This document shows positions 8,947 through 16,715 of a stretch of 64,000 nt of DNA, in pieces; the stretch's first letter is position 1, and every line of letters starts with the position of its first letter. A program made the translations under genes and the position numbers. This DNA comes from Pseudomonadota bacterium (GTDB taxonomy: Bacteria > Pseudomonadota > Gammaproteobacteria > Steroidobacterales > JBCBZW01): the NCBI GenBank assembly GCA_039193195.1, contig JBCCWS010000016.1:52669-116668 (forward strand). Reading direction: 5' to 3'. Below the pieces are notes generated by a model that had not been told where the DNA came from, made no database searches, and saw only the letters and a program-made list of their open reading frames with translations.

Positions 8947-10161
8947 ATGCTGGATACCGCGCTAGCGCCATGGCCCTCATATACCGAGGAAGAAATCGAC
9001 GCCGTTCGCCGCGTGCTGGCTTCTAACCGCGTTAACTACTGGACCGGCGAGGAGACCAGGCGCTTCGAGGAAGAGTTTGCCACCGCGATCGGCAGCGATC
9101 AGGCGATTGCCGTCGCCAACGGCACGCTGGCACTAGACTTGGCACTCAGAGGCTTAGGCGTCGGGCCCGGTGACGAGGTCATCGTACCCGCGCGCAGCTT
9201 TATCGCCTCGGCGTCCTGCGTGGTTGCGGCGGGTGCTGACCCCGTGTTCGCCGATGTGGATCCGGACTCAGGAAACCTGTCGACTGGCACCATCCAGGCG
9301 GTGATCACACCACAGACCAAAGCGATCATCGCGGTGCATCTCGGCGGTTGGCCCTGCGAGATGGACGCCATCATGGCCCTCGCCCGCGAACGTGGACTTC
9401 TCGTGATCGAGGATTGCGCCCAGGCGCACGGCGCCAGACACAACGGCCGATCCGTCGGCACCATTGGCCACGTTGGGGCGTGGTCATTTTGTCAGGACAA
9501 GATCATCACGACCGGTGGTGAAGGCGGCATGGTGACCACGAACGATCCTGAACTGTGGTCTCGCATGTGGTCGTACAAGGAGCACGGCAAGAGCTGGCAG
9601 GCCGTGCACGAACGCAACCACCCGCCCGGCTACCGCTGGCTGCACGAGTCCTTCGGCACCAACTGGCGAATGACGGAAATGCAGGCCGCGATCGGACGCA
9701 TCCAGCTTCGCCGGTTACCGCTCTGGTCGGCGCGAAGGCGAGCCAACGCGCGCCAGCTGGACGCCACCTTCGAGCATTACGCTTACCCAGGTGGCCCGAT
9801 CAAACCCCCCGTCCAACTGCGTTGCGATGCTTCAGCCACCGACGACAGCTGTTGCCTTCACGGTTACTACAAGTACTACGCCTACGTAAATCCTGATGGG
9901 CTAGGGGCTGGCTACGATCGGGACAAGATCATCGCGGACATCGTCGATCAGGGAATTCCGTGTGATCAGGGAACGTGCGCGGAAGTCTACCGCGAGCGAG
10001 CCTTCGATAACACAGCCTGGCGACCCCGTGCTCGCCTCTGCAGCGCCCGCAAGTTGGGTGAAACGAGTCTGATGTTCTTAGTCCACCCAACGCTTAGCGA
10101 TCAGGACATGCAGAGAACGTGTAAGGCGATACGGCGCACGCTCACCAAGTGCATCACTTAG
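8947..10161 (+). CDS. DegT/DnrJ/EryC1/StrS-family sugar aminotransferase
   Basis: This 404-residue protein is a PLP-dependent fold-type I enzyme of the sugar aminotransferase family. Visible landmarks are the N-terminal YWTGEETRRFEEEFA and VANGTLALDLALRGLGVGP motifs, IVIEDCAQAHGA-like sequence (LLVIEDCAQAHGARH) and the PLP-lysine motif SFCQDKIITTGGEGGM with Lys185 as the likely Schiff-base residue. It would transfer an amino group to a keto-sugar nucleotide, matching the dehydratase at 5292-7289. It lies 110 bases after wzi in the same direction. The exact sugar product cannot be assigned. Confidence 0.9.
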   Translation: MLDTALAPWPSYTEEEIDAVRRVLASNRVNYWTGEETRRFEEEFATAIGSDQAIAVANGTLALDLALRGLGVGPGDEVIVPARSFIASASCVVAAGADPVFADVDPDSGNLSTGTIQAVITPQTKAIIAVHLGGWPCEMDAIMALARERGLLVIEDCAQAHGARHNGRSVGTIGHVGAWSFCQDKIITTGGEGGMVTTNDPELWSRMWSYKEHGKSWQAVHERNHPPGYRWLHESFGTNWRMTEMQAAIGRIQLRRLPLWSARRRANARQLDATFEHYAYPGGPIKPPVQLRCDASATDDSCCLHGYYKYYAYVNPDGLGAGYDRDKIIADIVDQGIPCDQGTCAEVYRERAFDNTAWRPRARLCSARKLGETSLMFLVHPTLSDQDMQRTCKAIRRTLTKCIT

Positions 10162-10293
10162 CTGACCTTCAGCCCGAGCCGATCCCATCGGGGAAACTAC
10201 CTCCCCCTCGCACAACCGCGGTCGCCTCAGTAGTGGCGGCACCGTGTTGAGAGCTGTGCGACAATCATGCCGTCGTGAACTCAAGGGTGCCCC

Positions 10294-11589
10294 ATGCGCG
10301 AGTATCTGACTGGCTTCGGCAACGAGCACGCGAGCGAGGCGCTCGCCGGCACCCTGCCGCGGGGCCGCAATTCTCCCCAACGCGTTGCCTACGGGCTGTA
10401 CGCCGAGAAGTTGAGCGGCACCGCATTTACCGCACCAAGGGCACGCAATGCGCGCACCTGGCTCTACCGCATCCGACCTTCCGTTGCGCACCTCGGCTTC
10501 AGGCCTTACGAGGGCGCGACCTCCTGGGAAACGGCACCTCTGCACGGCGCAGCGCCCCCTGCAAACCCTTTGCGCTGGGATCCTCAGCCGCTTGCTGATG
10601 GCCCTGTCGACTTCGTCGACGGCATGTACACCATCGCAGCGTGCGGAGACGCCCTCGCGCAGACGGGGGCGAGCATGCACGTCTACCGCGCCAACCAATC
10701 GATGACATCACGCTATTTCGCCAACGCCGACGGCGAGCTGCTCATCGTTCCCGAGCTAGGCCGGCTCACCCTTCACACCGAGTGTGGCGTGCTCTCGGTG
10801 GGGCCGCAGGAAATCGCCGTCATCCCGCGCGGCATGCGCTTCCGCGTCGCCCTGGAAGACCCTGTCGCGCGTGGCTATGTCTGTGAGAATCACGGCTCAC
10901 TGTTTGAACTCCCAGAGCGCGGTCCCATCGGCTCGGATGGACTCGCGAACGAACGCGACTTCGAGTACCCCACGGCAGCCTATGAAGATCGTGAGGGCAA
11001 GTTCGAGCTCATCTGCCGACTCGCGGGCACGATGCAGATCGCCCACCTGGAGCACTCACCGCTAGACGTGGTCGCCTGGCACGGAACGCTGGCGCCCTAC
11101 CGATACGACCTTCGGCGCTTCAACGTGATCGGCTCAATCAGCTACGACCACCCCGACCCCTCGATCTTCACCGTACTTACGTCCCCCTCGGACACAGCGG
11201 GCACGGCCAACGTCGACTTCGTTGCCTTCGCGCCGCGCTGGTTGGTAATGACCGACACGTTCCGACCACCTTGGTACCATCGCAACGTCATGTCCGAGTT
11301 CATGGGGTTGATCACCGGCGAGTACGACGCGAAGACAGGTGGTGGCTTTTCGCCAGGCGGCGCAAGCTTGCACAACTGCATGGTCCCTCACGGCCCAGAT
11401 GCGGATGCCTTCGAGCGCGCGAGTGACGCGCGCCTCCAGCCAGAGTACCTGGATGCCACGATGGCCTTTATGTTCGAGTCGCGCTACCTAATCCGTCCGA
11501 GCGCTCAAGCGGTGAGATCACCCCAGCTTCAAGCCGACTACGTCGCGGCCTGGCAACAGCTGACCCGCCACTTCCCAAAGGATATGTAA
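10294..11589 (+). CDS. hmgA: Homogentisate 1,2-dioxygenase
   Basis: The 431-residue protein opens with the diagnostic [15 protein letters not shown] and aligns along its whole length with HmgA/HGD. The iron ligands expected from the human enzyme are present: His329 and Glu335 in [12 protein letters not shown] and His366 in MVPHGPD. It cleaves homogentisate to maleylacetoacetate in tyrosine/phenylalanine degradation in the cytosol. The usual partners (maleylacetoacetate isomerase, fumarylacetoacetase, 4-hydroxyphenylpyruvate dioxygenase) are not in the window. It sits alone between two polysaccharide genes, with an AAGGG ribosome site before the ATG. Confidence 0.97.
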   Translation: MREYLTGFGNEHASEALAGTLPRGRNSPQRVAYGLYAEKLSGTAFTAPRARNARTWLYRIRPSVAHLGFRPYEGATSWETAPLHGAAPPANPLRWDPQPLADGPVDFVDGMYTIAACGDALAQTGASMHVYRANQSMTSRYFANADGELLIVPELGRLTLHTECGVLSVGPQEIAVIPRGMRFRVALEDPVARGYVCENHGSLFELPERGPIGSDGLANERDFEYPTAAYEDREGKFELICRLAGTMQIAHLEHSPLDVVAWHGTLAPYRYDLRRFNVIGSISYDHPDPSIFTVLTSPSDTAGTANVDFVAFAPRWLVMTDTFRPPWYHRNVMSEFMGLITGEYDAKTGGGFSPGGASLHNCMVPHGPDADAFERASDARLQPEYLDATMAFMFESRYLIRPSAQAVRSPQLQADYVAAWQQLTRHFPKDM

Positions 11590-11782
11590 CGCACCTTCGA
11601 GTATCGCCAGATCGCTCGCTGTGGTGCAGATCACTGCAATGGAGCGTGCGGTAGTCTAAGGTCCGGGAACGGTAGCGCGAGATCACGATTCCTTGAACCT
11701 CACAACACGCCATGACGTCGACACTAGACCTGGTGAAAGACAGCTGGGTTGCCCCAGCGCCTGTGTAGACTGCCTAGGGTGA

Positions 11783-12649
11783 GTGTCGAGGGCTCGGGCG
11801 CTGTCGCAGCACAACGACACACCCAGATCACACGGAATTGAAGCTGACGCGATGGGAACTCCGAGACTCAGGCGACTAGAGACCGGCGAGCAAGACGCTT
11901 ACGCCGTATCGCGCGTCGCCGACTCCCCCTCGATGGCGATGACTGCCGCAGCATCTCACTCACCCCCGGCAGGGGTGCGCTGGGCCGTTCGGGGTGGCGA
12001 CGAAGCGCGCGATCATCCCAGCGCACCGCTAGACCTAATTCCTTCACTAGGCTGGAAGCGCGTATTGGATGTCGCCGGCGCCCTAGGCTTGCTGACCGTG
12101 TTCTTCTTGCCGATGGTGATCATTACCCTGCTGACGCGCGCGGATGGGGCACCCGCACTGTTTCGCCAGGTGCGTGTCGGGCATCGGGGCCGCCGCTTCA
12201 CCTGCATGAAGTTTCGCACCATGCGGCCGAACGCTGAGCGCATCCTCGAAGAACTTCTGAGCAAAGACCCGACAGCTCGCGCCGAGTGGGAACGCAGCCG
12301 AAAGCTACGCGACGATCCGCGCCTGACTCGTGTAGGCGTCTTCTTGCGCCGAACCAGCCTCGATGAACTTCCTCAGCTCTTCAACGTGCTGCGCGCAGAG
12401 ATGAGCCTGGTGGGCCCACGGCCAATCGTCGAGGATGAGCTGATGCGTTACGGATCTCGCCTGCGCTGGTACGAGGCAGTTAGACCGGGTATCACTGGAC
12501 TGTGGCAGGTCAGCGGTCGCAACGACACGAGTTATTCGCGCCGAGTCGCCCTGGATGTGCTGTATGTCAAGAACATGGGGCTGCGCTTCGATCTGCGCAT
12601 CTTATGGCGCACGGTCGGCGTGGTTCTGTTCGGCTGGGGTGCCTACTAG
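11783..12649 (+). CDS. Initiating undecaprenyl-phosphate sugar-1-phosphate transferase (WcaJ/WbaP C-terminal type)
   Basis: This 288-residue protein has a disordered ~85-residue N-terminus and then the bacterial sugar transferase domain: membrane hairpin WKRVLDVAGALGLLTVFFLP, FRQVRVGHRGRRF, the KFRTM motif, DELPQLFNVLRAEMSLVGPRP, and RPGITGLWQVSGR. It transfers a sugar-1-phosphate to undecaprenyl phosphate at the inner face of the cytoplasmic membrane, starting an exopolysaccharide or O-unit. It is the short monotopic form without the multi-TM/CoA-binding-like N-terminal region. The GTG start is uncertain; an ATG at 11852 would remove part of the disordered tail. It ends 4 bases before a convergent gene. 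Confidence 0.9.
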   Translation: MSRARALSQHNDTPRSHGIEADAMGTPRLRRLETGEQDAYAVSRVADSPSMAMTAAASHSPPAGVRWAVRGGDEARDHPSAPLDLIPSLGWKRVLDVAGALGLLTVFFLPMVIITLLTRADGAPALFRQVRVGHRGRRFTCMKFRTMRPNAERILEELLSKDPTARAEWERSRKLRDDPRLTRVGVFLRRTSLDELPQLFNVLRAEMSLVGPRPIVEDELMRYGSRLRWYEAVRPGITGLWQVSGRNDTSYSRRVALDVLYVKNMGLRFDLRILWRTVGVVLFGWGAY

Positions 12650-12653
12650 GCCA

Positions 12654-13589
12654 TCACGCCGTCGGGCACCTGCCCCCAACGAGCGCCACTGAGAGCGGCA
12701 ACAATACGGCCAGCACCCAAGCGGCACAGCGTGTCACTGGCGCACGAACCTCGTGCCCCAACCCTGCCCACGCCGCGAGGGCCATCGTGCCCAGAGTCAA
12801 GCTGCTAACGGCGCCGACAACCCGAGCCTGCGCGCAGGCCACCGCCGCGGCTAGCTCTCCAGCCGACGGCTCTACCAGCGTCGAAGCCCAGCGCAAACCG
12901 AGCGTGACCTCTAAAGCGGTGAGCGCCAGATAGGCGGCGCCGATCCAAAGAAGCTGCTCGAATCGCCTGGCGCCACGCGAGCCACTCTCGCTTCTCGCGC
13001 AGCGCGCGCGGAGAATGTTGGCGCAGAAGCCCAGGGCGAGCATGAACGAGAGCATGGCAGAGCCGGTGTTTACCGCCACCACGCCAGCCGCCAAGACCCG
13101 CCCCGTCGGCCCCACCGGTAGCGCCTGCAACGCCGCGGCGAAGGGACCCGCAAACTGAACCCCCGCTAGGCCCGCACCCACCATCAGGGTCACCACGATC
13201 GTAAGGCCCACGAAGTAAAACTGGCGCATGCGCCGGCCAAGGCACGCACAGGCCCTCGTATCGATCCAAAATAGACGCAGCAGCGTAATCGCGAAGATAA
13301 CCTGCACAACCCACCAACTCGCATGGGTCACCGACCAATGCAGGCGTCCGACGATGTCAACGGCCATCGCCCGAGAAGTGTCGGGCGCGAACGGACTGAA
13401 CTGCCCCTCGCCTATCTCCAGCACCGAAGGATGGGCGAAGCCCACCAGCTGTGCCGCGAGCGCCATGACCATCACCACCGCCAGGTCGGCGATAGCTGGC
13501 AGGTAAATCGTGATTACGGACGGGTCAGTCGTTGATTCGGTCGACTTCTGCGTCCTCTGCGGTTCGCGCTGGCCACCGTTTCTCGTCAA
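12654..13589 (-). CDS. Seven-helix membrane protein of unknown function
   Basis: This 311-residue protein contains about seven hydrophobic segments (for example DLAVVMVMALAAQLVGFA, VVQVIFAITLLRLFW, FYFVGLTIVVTLMVGAGLAG, LLWIGAAYLALTALEVTLGL, AAWVLAVLLPLSVALVGG). Between helices lie basic cytoplasmic loops (CACLGRRMRQ, RCARSESGSRGARR). I do not recognise a family. The TTG start is uncertain, because the first ~25 residues are polar and could be untranslated. It is convergent with the sugar transferase at a 4-base distance, so the transcripts must terminate inside each other's genes. No functional link to the neighbours is evident. Confidence 0.6.
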   Translation of the reverse strand: MTRNGGQREPQRTQKSTESTTDPSVITIYLPAIADLAVVMVMALAAQLVGFAHPSVLEIGEGQFSPFAPDTSRAMAVDIVGRLHWSVTHASWWVVQVIFAITLLRLFWIDTRACACLGRRMRQFYFVGLTIVVTLMVGAGLAGVQFAGPFAAALQALPVGPTGRVLAAGVVAVNTGSAMLSFMLALGFCANILRARCARSESGSRGARRFEQLLWIGAAYLALTALEVTLGLRWASTLVEPSAGELAAAVACAQARVVGAVSSLTLGTMALAAWAGLGHEVRAPVTRCAAWVLAVLLPLSVALVGGRCPTA

Positions 13590-13808
13590 CTACATGCCCT
13601 CGGCCGCCCTTCTGGGCATACCCGGTGCGGATGTCTATTCATTAACAAAATCAGAACTTTATCAGCTACGTGGAGACCAACCTGCAATGCCTAGGGGAGG
13701 GGGATGCGCGACCCCCTTGTTTCGTCGCATACGGTGGTCAACTATTTGCCCTCGGGGACTACAACAACTATTCGACCGCTAACGGTCGACGCGATAGGGG
13801 ATTATGCA

Positions 13809-14429
13809 ATGGCACTGGGGAGCTACGAGGTACAACCGTTATTCGCTGAGCCGTACTTCCGCACCAACATCGCCCACGCCATCAGCGATGCGCAGGTGGC
13901 TTTCATCCGCGAGCTGTCGATGGTGCAGAACCAAGCGAACCTGATTTCCGAGAACCTCTACATCTTCGACGAGCCGGCGCTGGCGAGCGTCAAGGAGGCC
14001 GTCTCGGAGGCTCTGGCGGTGTACGCGAAGGAGGTCATGGGGATCGATCAGGAGTTGTACGTCACTCAGTCGTGGGCGCTGACCAATCCACCGGGGGTGG
14101 GCATGCACGGCCACTCACACTCGAACTCACTGGTGTCCGGTTCTCTGTACTACTGCGACCTGCCGAGCCCGGTGGCGAGCATGATCTTCGACAAGCACAA
14201 CACCTACCAACAGCTCGACCTGCACCCAGGCAAAGCCAAGCGCAACATCTACAACACGCCGATGAACATGGTGACGCCGAAGCGAGCGGACCTCATCCTG
14301 TTCTCCTCAGCGCTACAGCACTTCGTAGAGACCAACAGCGCCGGCGAGCCGCGACACTCGATCGCCTTCAACAGCTTCGTGCGCGGCAAGCTCGGCAACT
14401 ATCGCGACGTCTCAGAGCTCACGCTCTAG
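13809..14429 (+). CDS. Putative 2OG-Fe(II) oxygenase-like protein (TIGR02466-type)
   Basis: This 206-residue protein shows the features of the 'conserved hypothetical' 2OG-Fe(II) oxygenase group: a His-rich strand GVGMHGHSHSNSLVSGSLYY, a PKRADLILFSSALQHFVETN strand with a second His, and a closing RHSIAFNSFVRGKLG with the Arg expected to bind 2-oxoglutarate. The family resembles prolyl-hydroxylase-like double-stranded beta helices, but substrates are unknown. The ATG at 13809 is preferred over an upstream in-frame start because an AGGGGA ribosome site precedes it by about 7 bases and the extra 35 residues are low-complexity. It is convergent with the next gene across a shared hairpin. Confidence 0.75.
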   Translation: MALGSYEVQPLFAEPYFRTNIAHAISDAQVAFIRELSMVQNQANLISENLYIFDEPALASVKEAVSEALAVYAKEVMGIDQELYVTQSWALTNPPGVGMHGHSHSNSLVSGSLYYCDLPSPVASMIFDKHNTYQQLDLHPGKAKRNIYNTPMNMVTPKRADLILFSSALQHFVETNSAGEPRHSIAFNSFVRGKLGNYRDVSELTL

Positions 14430-14444
14430 AGACGGTAAGGGGAA

Positions 14445-14469
14445 CGCCGCCGCCAGAGCAGCGGCGGCG
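14445..14469. terminator. Hairpin between convergent genes
   Basis: A perfect 9-bp GC stem (CGCCGCCGC at 14445-14453 with GCGGCGGCG at 14461-14469) and a 7-base loop lies midway between two convergent stop codons. There is no long T-run on either side, so its strength as an intrinsic terminator is uncertain. Confidence 0.5.
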
Positions 14470-14480
14470 ACTCCAAGGCG

Positions 14481-15263
14481 CTACTCAGGCTTGCGGAACA
14501 GCAGGGTGAAGCGATCTGTGTTGCCAGTCACGGTCTTGCGCCCCACTTCGTAGCGCAGCTCATCGTCCGCTCGGTAGTGGAGGTCTGTGAAGTCGACAAA
14601 CTCAAAACCCACAGACTCGATCTCCTTGATCATGAGCACGGGGTCCATTCGACGCCAGTTCTCGCCGTCGTCCGCCTGCATGTGCCGACGGGTGTGATCG
14701 ACCACACCGTAGTGGCCGCCGGGCTTAAGTGCGGCGAAGGCAGCCTCGTTCAGCTCCTGGCGGCCGTGCGCGTTGAAGTTGTGCAGGTTGCGGAAGGTCA
14801 GGGCCAGGTCGATGTCTTTGACCCCGAGCCCGAGGTCGTCGACGTCGTTGCGGCGATCATCCCGACTGAACTCGCCCGTGACGTCCACCACCTTAACCCC
14901 GGCAAAGCCAGGCTCGGTGTCTAAGTTCTGCGAGACGAAGCGAGTGCCGACGGCGACGAATAGCTCGCCCTCCTCGGCCAACACCTGAGACAGGATCTTG
15001 GTGTACCAGCCGCGGCCGGGGATGAGTTCGAGTACGCGCATGTCGGGCGTCATTCGCATAAACGCCAGGGTTTCCGCGGGCAGGCGATTCGCGTCGCGCT
15101 CTTTCTCCGCCTCCGTGCGCAACGGAGCCTCTAGGGCGGCAGCGACCTTATCCGCCAAAGGCGAGGCCTGTGCCTCCCCCTCTTGCGCTTGCGCAGGCGG
15201 CGCGAGGCAAAGTGCGGTGAGGCTCAACCAGGCCGTGGCAACAAAGCGTTCGGGCTGGAACAT
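14481..15263 (-). CDS. Secreted class I methyltransferase-like protein (COG4798-type)
   Basis: This 260-residue protein starts at an ATG with an AAAGGAGA ribosome site; the longer upstream frame is Pro/Arg-rich and not credible. A signal peptide (FVATAWLSLTALCLAPPAQAQ) covers residues ~6-26. The mature part has a Rossmann methyltransferase-like order: VLELIPGRGWYTKILSQVL (motif I-like), LFVAVGTRF, DLALTFRNLHNF, and AFAALKPGGHYGVVDH, with a substrate half ending in RFTLLFRKPE. Such predicted methyltransferases are usually periplasmic and uncharacterised; export of an AdoMet-dependent enzyme is odd, so real catalysis is uncertain. Its upstream neighbour on the same strand ends about 100 bases away. 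Confidence 0.75.
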   Translation of the reverse strand: MFQPERFVATAWLSLTALCLAPPAQAQEGEAQASPLADKVAAALEAPLRTEAEKERDANRLPAETLAFMRMTPDMRVLELIPGRGWYTKILSQVLAEEGELFVAVGTRFVSQNLDTEPGFAGVKVVDVTGEFSRDDRRNDVDDLGLGVKDIDLALTFRNLHNFNAHGRQELNEAAFAALKPGGHYGVVDHTRRHMQADDGENWRRMDPVLMIKEIESVGFEFVDFTDLHYRADDELRYEVGRKTVTGNTDRFTLLFRKPE

Positions 15264-15369
15264 GGGTTCTCCTTTCCGTCGTGGTGGTGGGGTATGTGGT
15301 GTGGACCGTGCGCGCGACGCGGCGTTCGCACCATACGGCGTGGGCATGGCCGGTACCAGCCGAGAAGGC

Positions 15370-16356
15370 TTACGAGCTGCCTCGAAGCCAGCGGGCGGCG
15401 GCCGCACATCCGCTGCGCCAAGCCCCCTCGACGCGTGATCCGAAGGCCCAGTCGCCGCCGGCGAGCAGCGACTCCCCCGCGAGGCAAACCAACTGATCGT
15501 CTAAGGGTGACCGCGCGATCGCATAGCGCCAACGGTGCGCGTTGGCTCCTAGCACTCTCAGCCCATCGCTGAGCCCTGCCAGCGCGCGCGCCGCGTCCAC
15601 CAACGCCTTCGCGGCCACTACCGGCGAAAGCTCCAGGTTGGCCTCGGACCAATCAGCAGTTGCATGCAGGACCCAGGCGTCCTGGGCTGGGCGTCCTGGG
15701 CGTTGACGCTGGGATGCCACCCAGGACAAAGGCCCCACGTTGACGAAGGCGGCGTCGTAGCCTTCGAGGAGAGGACGATCGAAGGTGGCGAGTACGGCCC
15801 AGCAGGGACGCATCTGCACCTCTGCCAGCACGCGCTGAGTGCTCCCAGCGCAGGCCGGCGTGAGGGCTGCTACTTGCTGCGCTGGGCACGTGAGCAAGAC
15901 GCGCGCCGCGTTGATGGTCTCCCCGTGGGTCGCTGTCACGGACCAACCGCCATCGGTAGCAGTGATCGCTTGCGCTTGCCATCGATACTGACACTCGCGT
16001 AGGTCACCCGCGAGCGAAGCGCATACGGCGCTCATCCCCGGCACGCCGACAAAGCGTGCCGGCGAGTGCTCCTTCTCCGCGATGCCCAGCGCATCGATGA
16101 CCGCTAGCCGTGGCGACCACGGCGCCACGATACCGCTCCTGAGCCATCCCTCTACCGCCTGACGGAATTGCCCGTCACGCGCCGTGAAGTACTGGGCGCC
16201 GTGGTCGAAGCGCAAGTCACCGTCCCGACGCGTACTCATGCGCCCGCCGGGCCCCCGTGCCTTCTCCACAACGCGCACGCGCCAACCTTCCCGCTCCAAG
16301 GCGTGGGCTGCGACCAGGCCCGTGAGGCCGGCGCCAACGATCAACGCATCGAGCAC
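15370..16356 (-). CDS. FAD-dependent amine oxidase/renalase-like protein
   Basis: This 328-residue protein begins with the ADP-binding fingerprint ALIVGAGLTGLVAAHALEREG at residues ~4-24 followed by VRVVEKARGPGGRMSTRR, and ends with the second FAD motif VCLAGESLLAGGDWAFGSRVEGAWRSG. The sequence FDHGAQYFTARDGQF is characteristic of bacterial renalase-like NAD(P)/FAD proteins, which oxidise aberrant dihydronicotinamides. The GTG at 16356 is chosen because the FAD fingerprint starts immediately after it and GGAG lies 7-8 bases upstream; the longer frame adds 22 polar residues. A minus-strand terminator lies just upstream and separates it from the small ORF. Confidence 0.82.
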   Translation of the reverse strand: MLDALIVGAGLTGLVAAHALEREGWRVRVVEKARGPGGRMSTRRDGDLRFDHGAQYFTARDGQFRQAVEGWLRSGIVAPWSPRLAVIDALGIAEKEHSPARFVGVPGMSAVCASLAGDLRECQYRWQAQAITATDGGWSVTATHGETINAARVLLTCPAQQVAALTPACAGSTQRVLAEVQMRPCWAVLATFDRPLLEGYDAAFVNVGPLSWVASQRQRPGRPAQDAWVLHATADWSEANLELSPVVAAKALVDAARALAGLSDGLRVLGANAHRWRYAIARSPLDDQLVCLAGESLLAGGDWAFGSRVEGAWRSGCAAAARWLRGSS

Positions 16357-16412
16357 GCTCAGCTCCGAAGGGCGGCTACAGATCCGCTCGCGCTGCAGCG
16401 ACCTAGTAGATC

Positions 16413-16448
16413 TAAAAGGCAAAAAAGAAGGCGGCCGAAGCCGCCTTC
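16413..16448 (-). terminator. Strong rho-independent terminator downstream of the 22-codon ORF
   Basis: Read on the minus strand, a perfect 9-bp stem (GAAGGCGGC / GCCGCCTTC, window 16427-16448) with a TTCG tetraloop is followed directly by T6, then GCC and another T-run. This is the best intrinsic terminator in the window. It lies 56 bases after the stop codon of the 22-codon ORF and ahead of the FAD-protein gene. Confidence 0.85.
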
Positions 16449-16503
16449 CCGTAGATGGGCCGGTGTCCAGCCCCTGGACGTCATCCGAGCGTCCGTGGCA
16501 CGA

Positions 16504-16572
16504 CTAGGGGTTGCCCGTCTCCGCACCACCAACACCAAGACTGAACGTACCGGCACGCAATCCACTCGACAT
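16504..16572 (-). CDS. Candidate 22-residue small protein with an exact anti-SD-complementary leader
   Basis: On the minus strand an ATG at 16572 opens a 22-codon frame that begins MSSGLRAGTFSLGVGG and ends AETGNP before TAG. The peptide is Gly-rich (6 of 22), has no Cys, and has no signal peptide or clear helix. The ORF is too short for standard callers but has unusually strong gene-like surroundings: a Shine-Dalgarno that matches the 16S 3' tail over 15 bases, ideal spacing, and a strong terminator 56 bases downstream. I do not recognise a peptide family. It could be a small protein, a peptide precursor or a leader peptide; the frame is simply what the signals support. Confidence 0.55.
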   Translation of the reverse strand: MSSGLRAGTFSLGVGGAETGNP

Positions 16573-16586
16573 TGGATCACCTCCTT
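16573..16586 (-). promoter_or_regulatory. Exceptionally long Shine-Dalgarno
   Basis: The minus strand reads AAGGAGGTGATCCA immediately before TG of the start codon. Together with the A of ATG, 15 consecutive bases (TTGGATCACCTCCTT on the plus strand, 16572-16586) are identical to the conserved 3' tail of 16S rRNA. Natural ribosome sites normally pair over 4-7 bases. Confidence 0.8.
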
Positions 16587-16715
16587 TTCCTGCTATGAGC
16601 CCAGGTTAGAGTATGCACACGGGACCGGGTCAGCACCAGCATCCGGTTCACCGTCCAGAATTTCGCGCCAAGGACACCAGGAATGCACCGCTCGCGCCCT
16701 TGACGCTTTGCTACC

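Noticed and set aside
16560..16590. 15-base identity to the 16S rRNA 3' end read as a 16S gene fragment
   Set aside because: Identity stops abruptly at both sides and the preceding bases do not match 16S. The orientation, the ATG placement and the downstream terminator fit an SD on the opposite strand.
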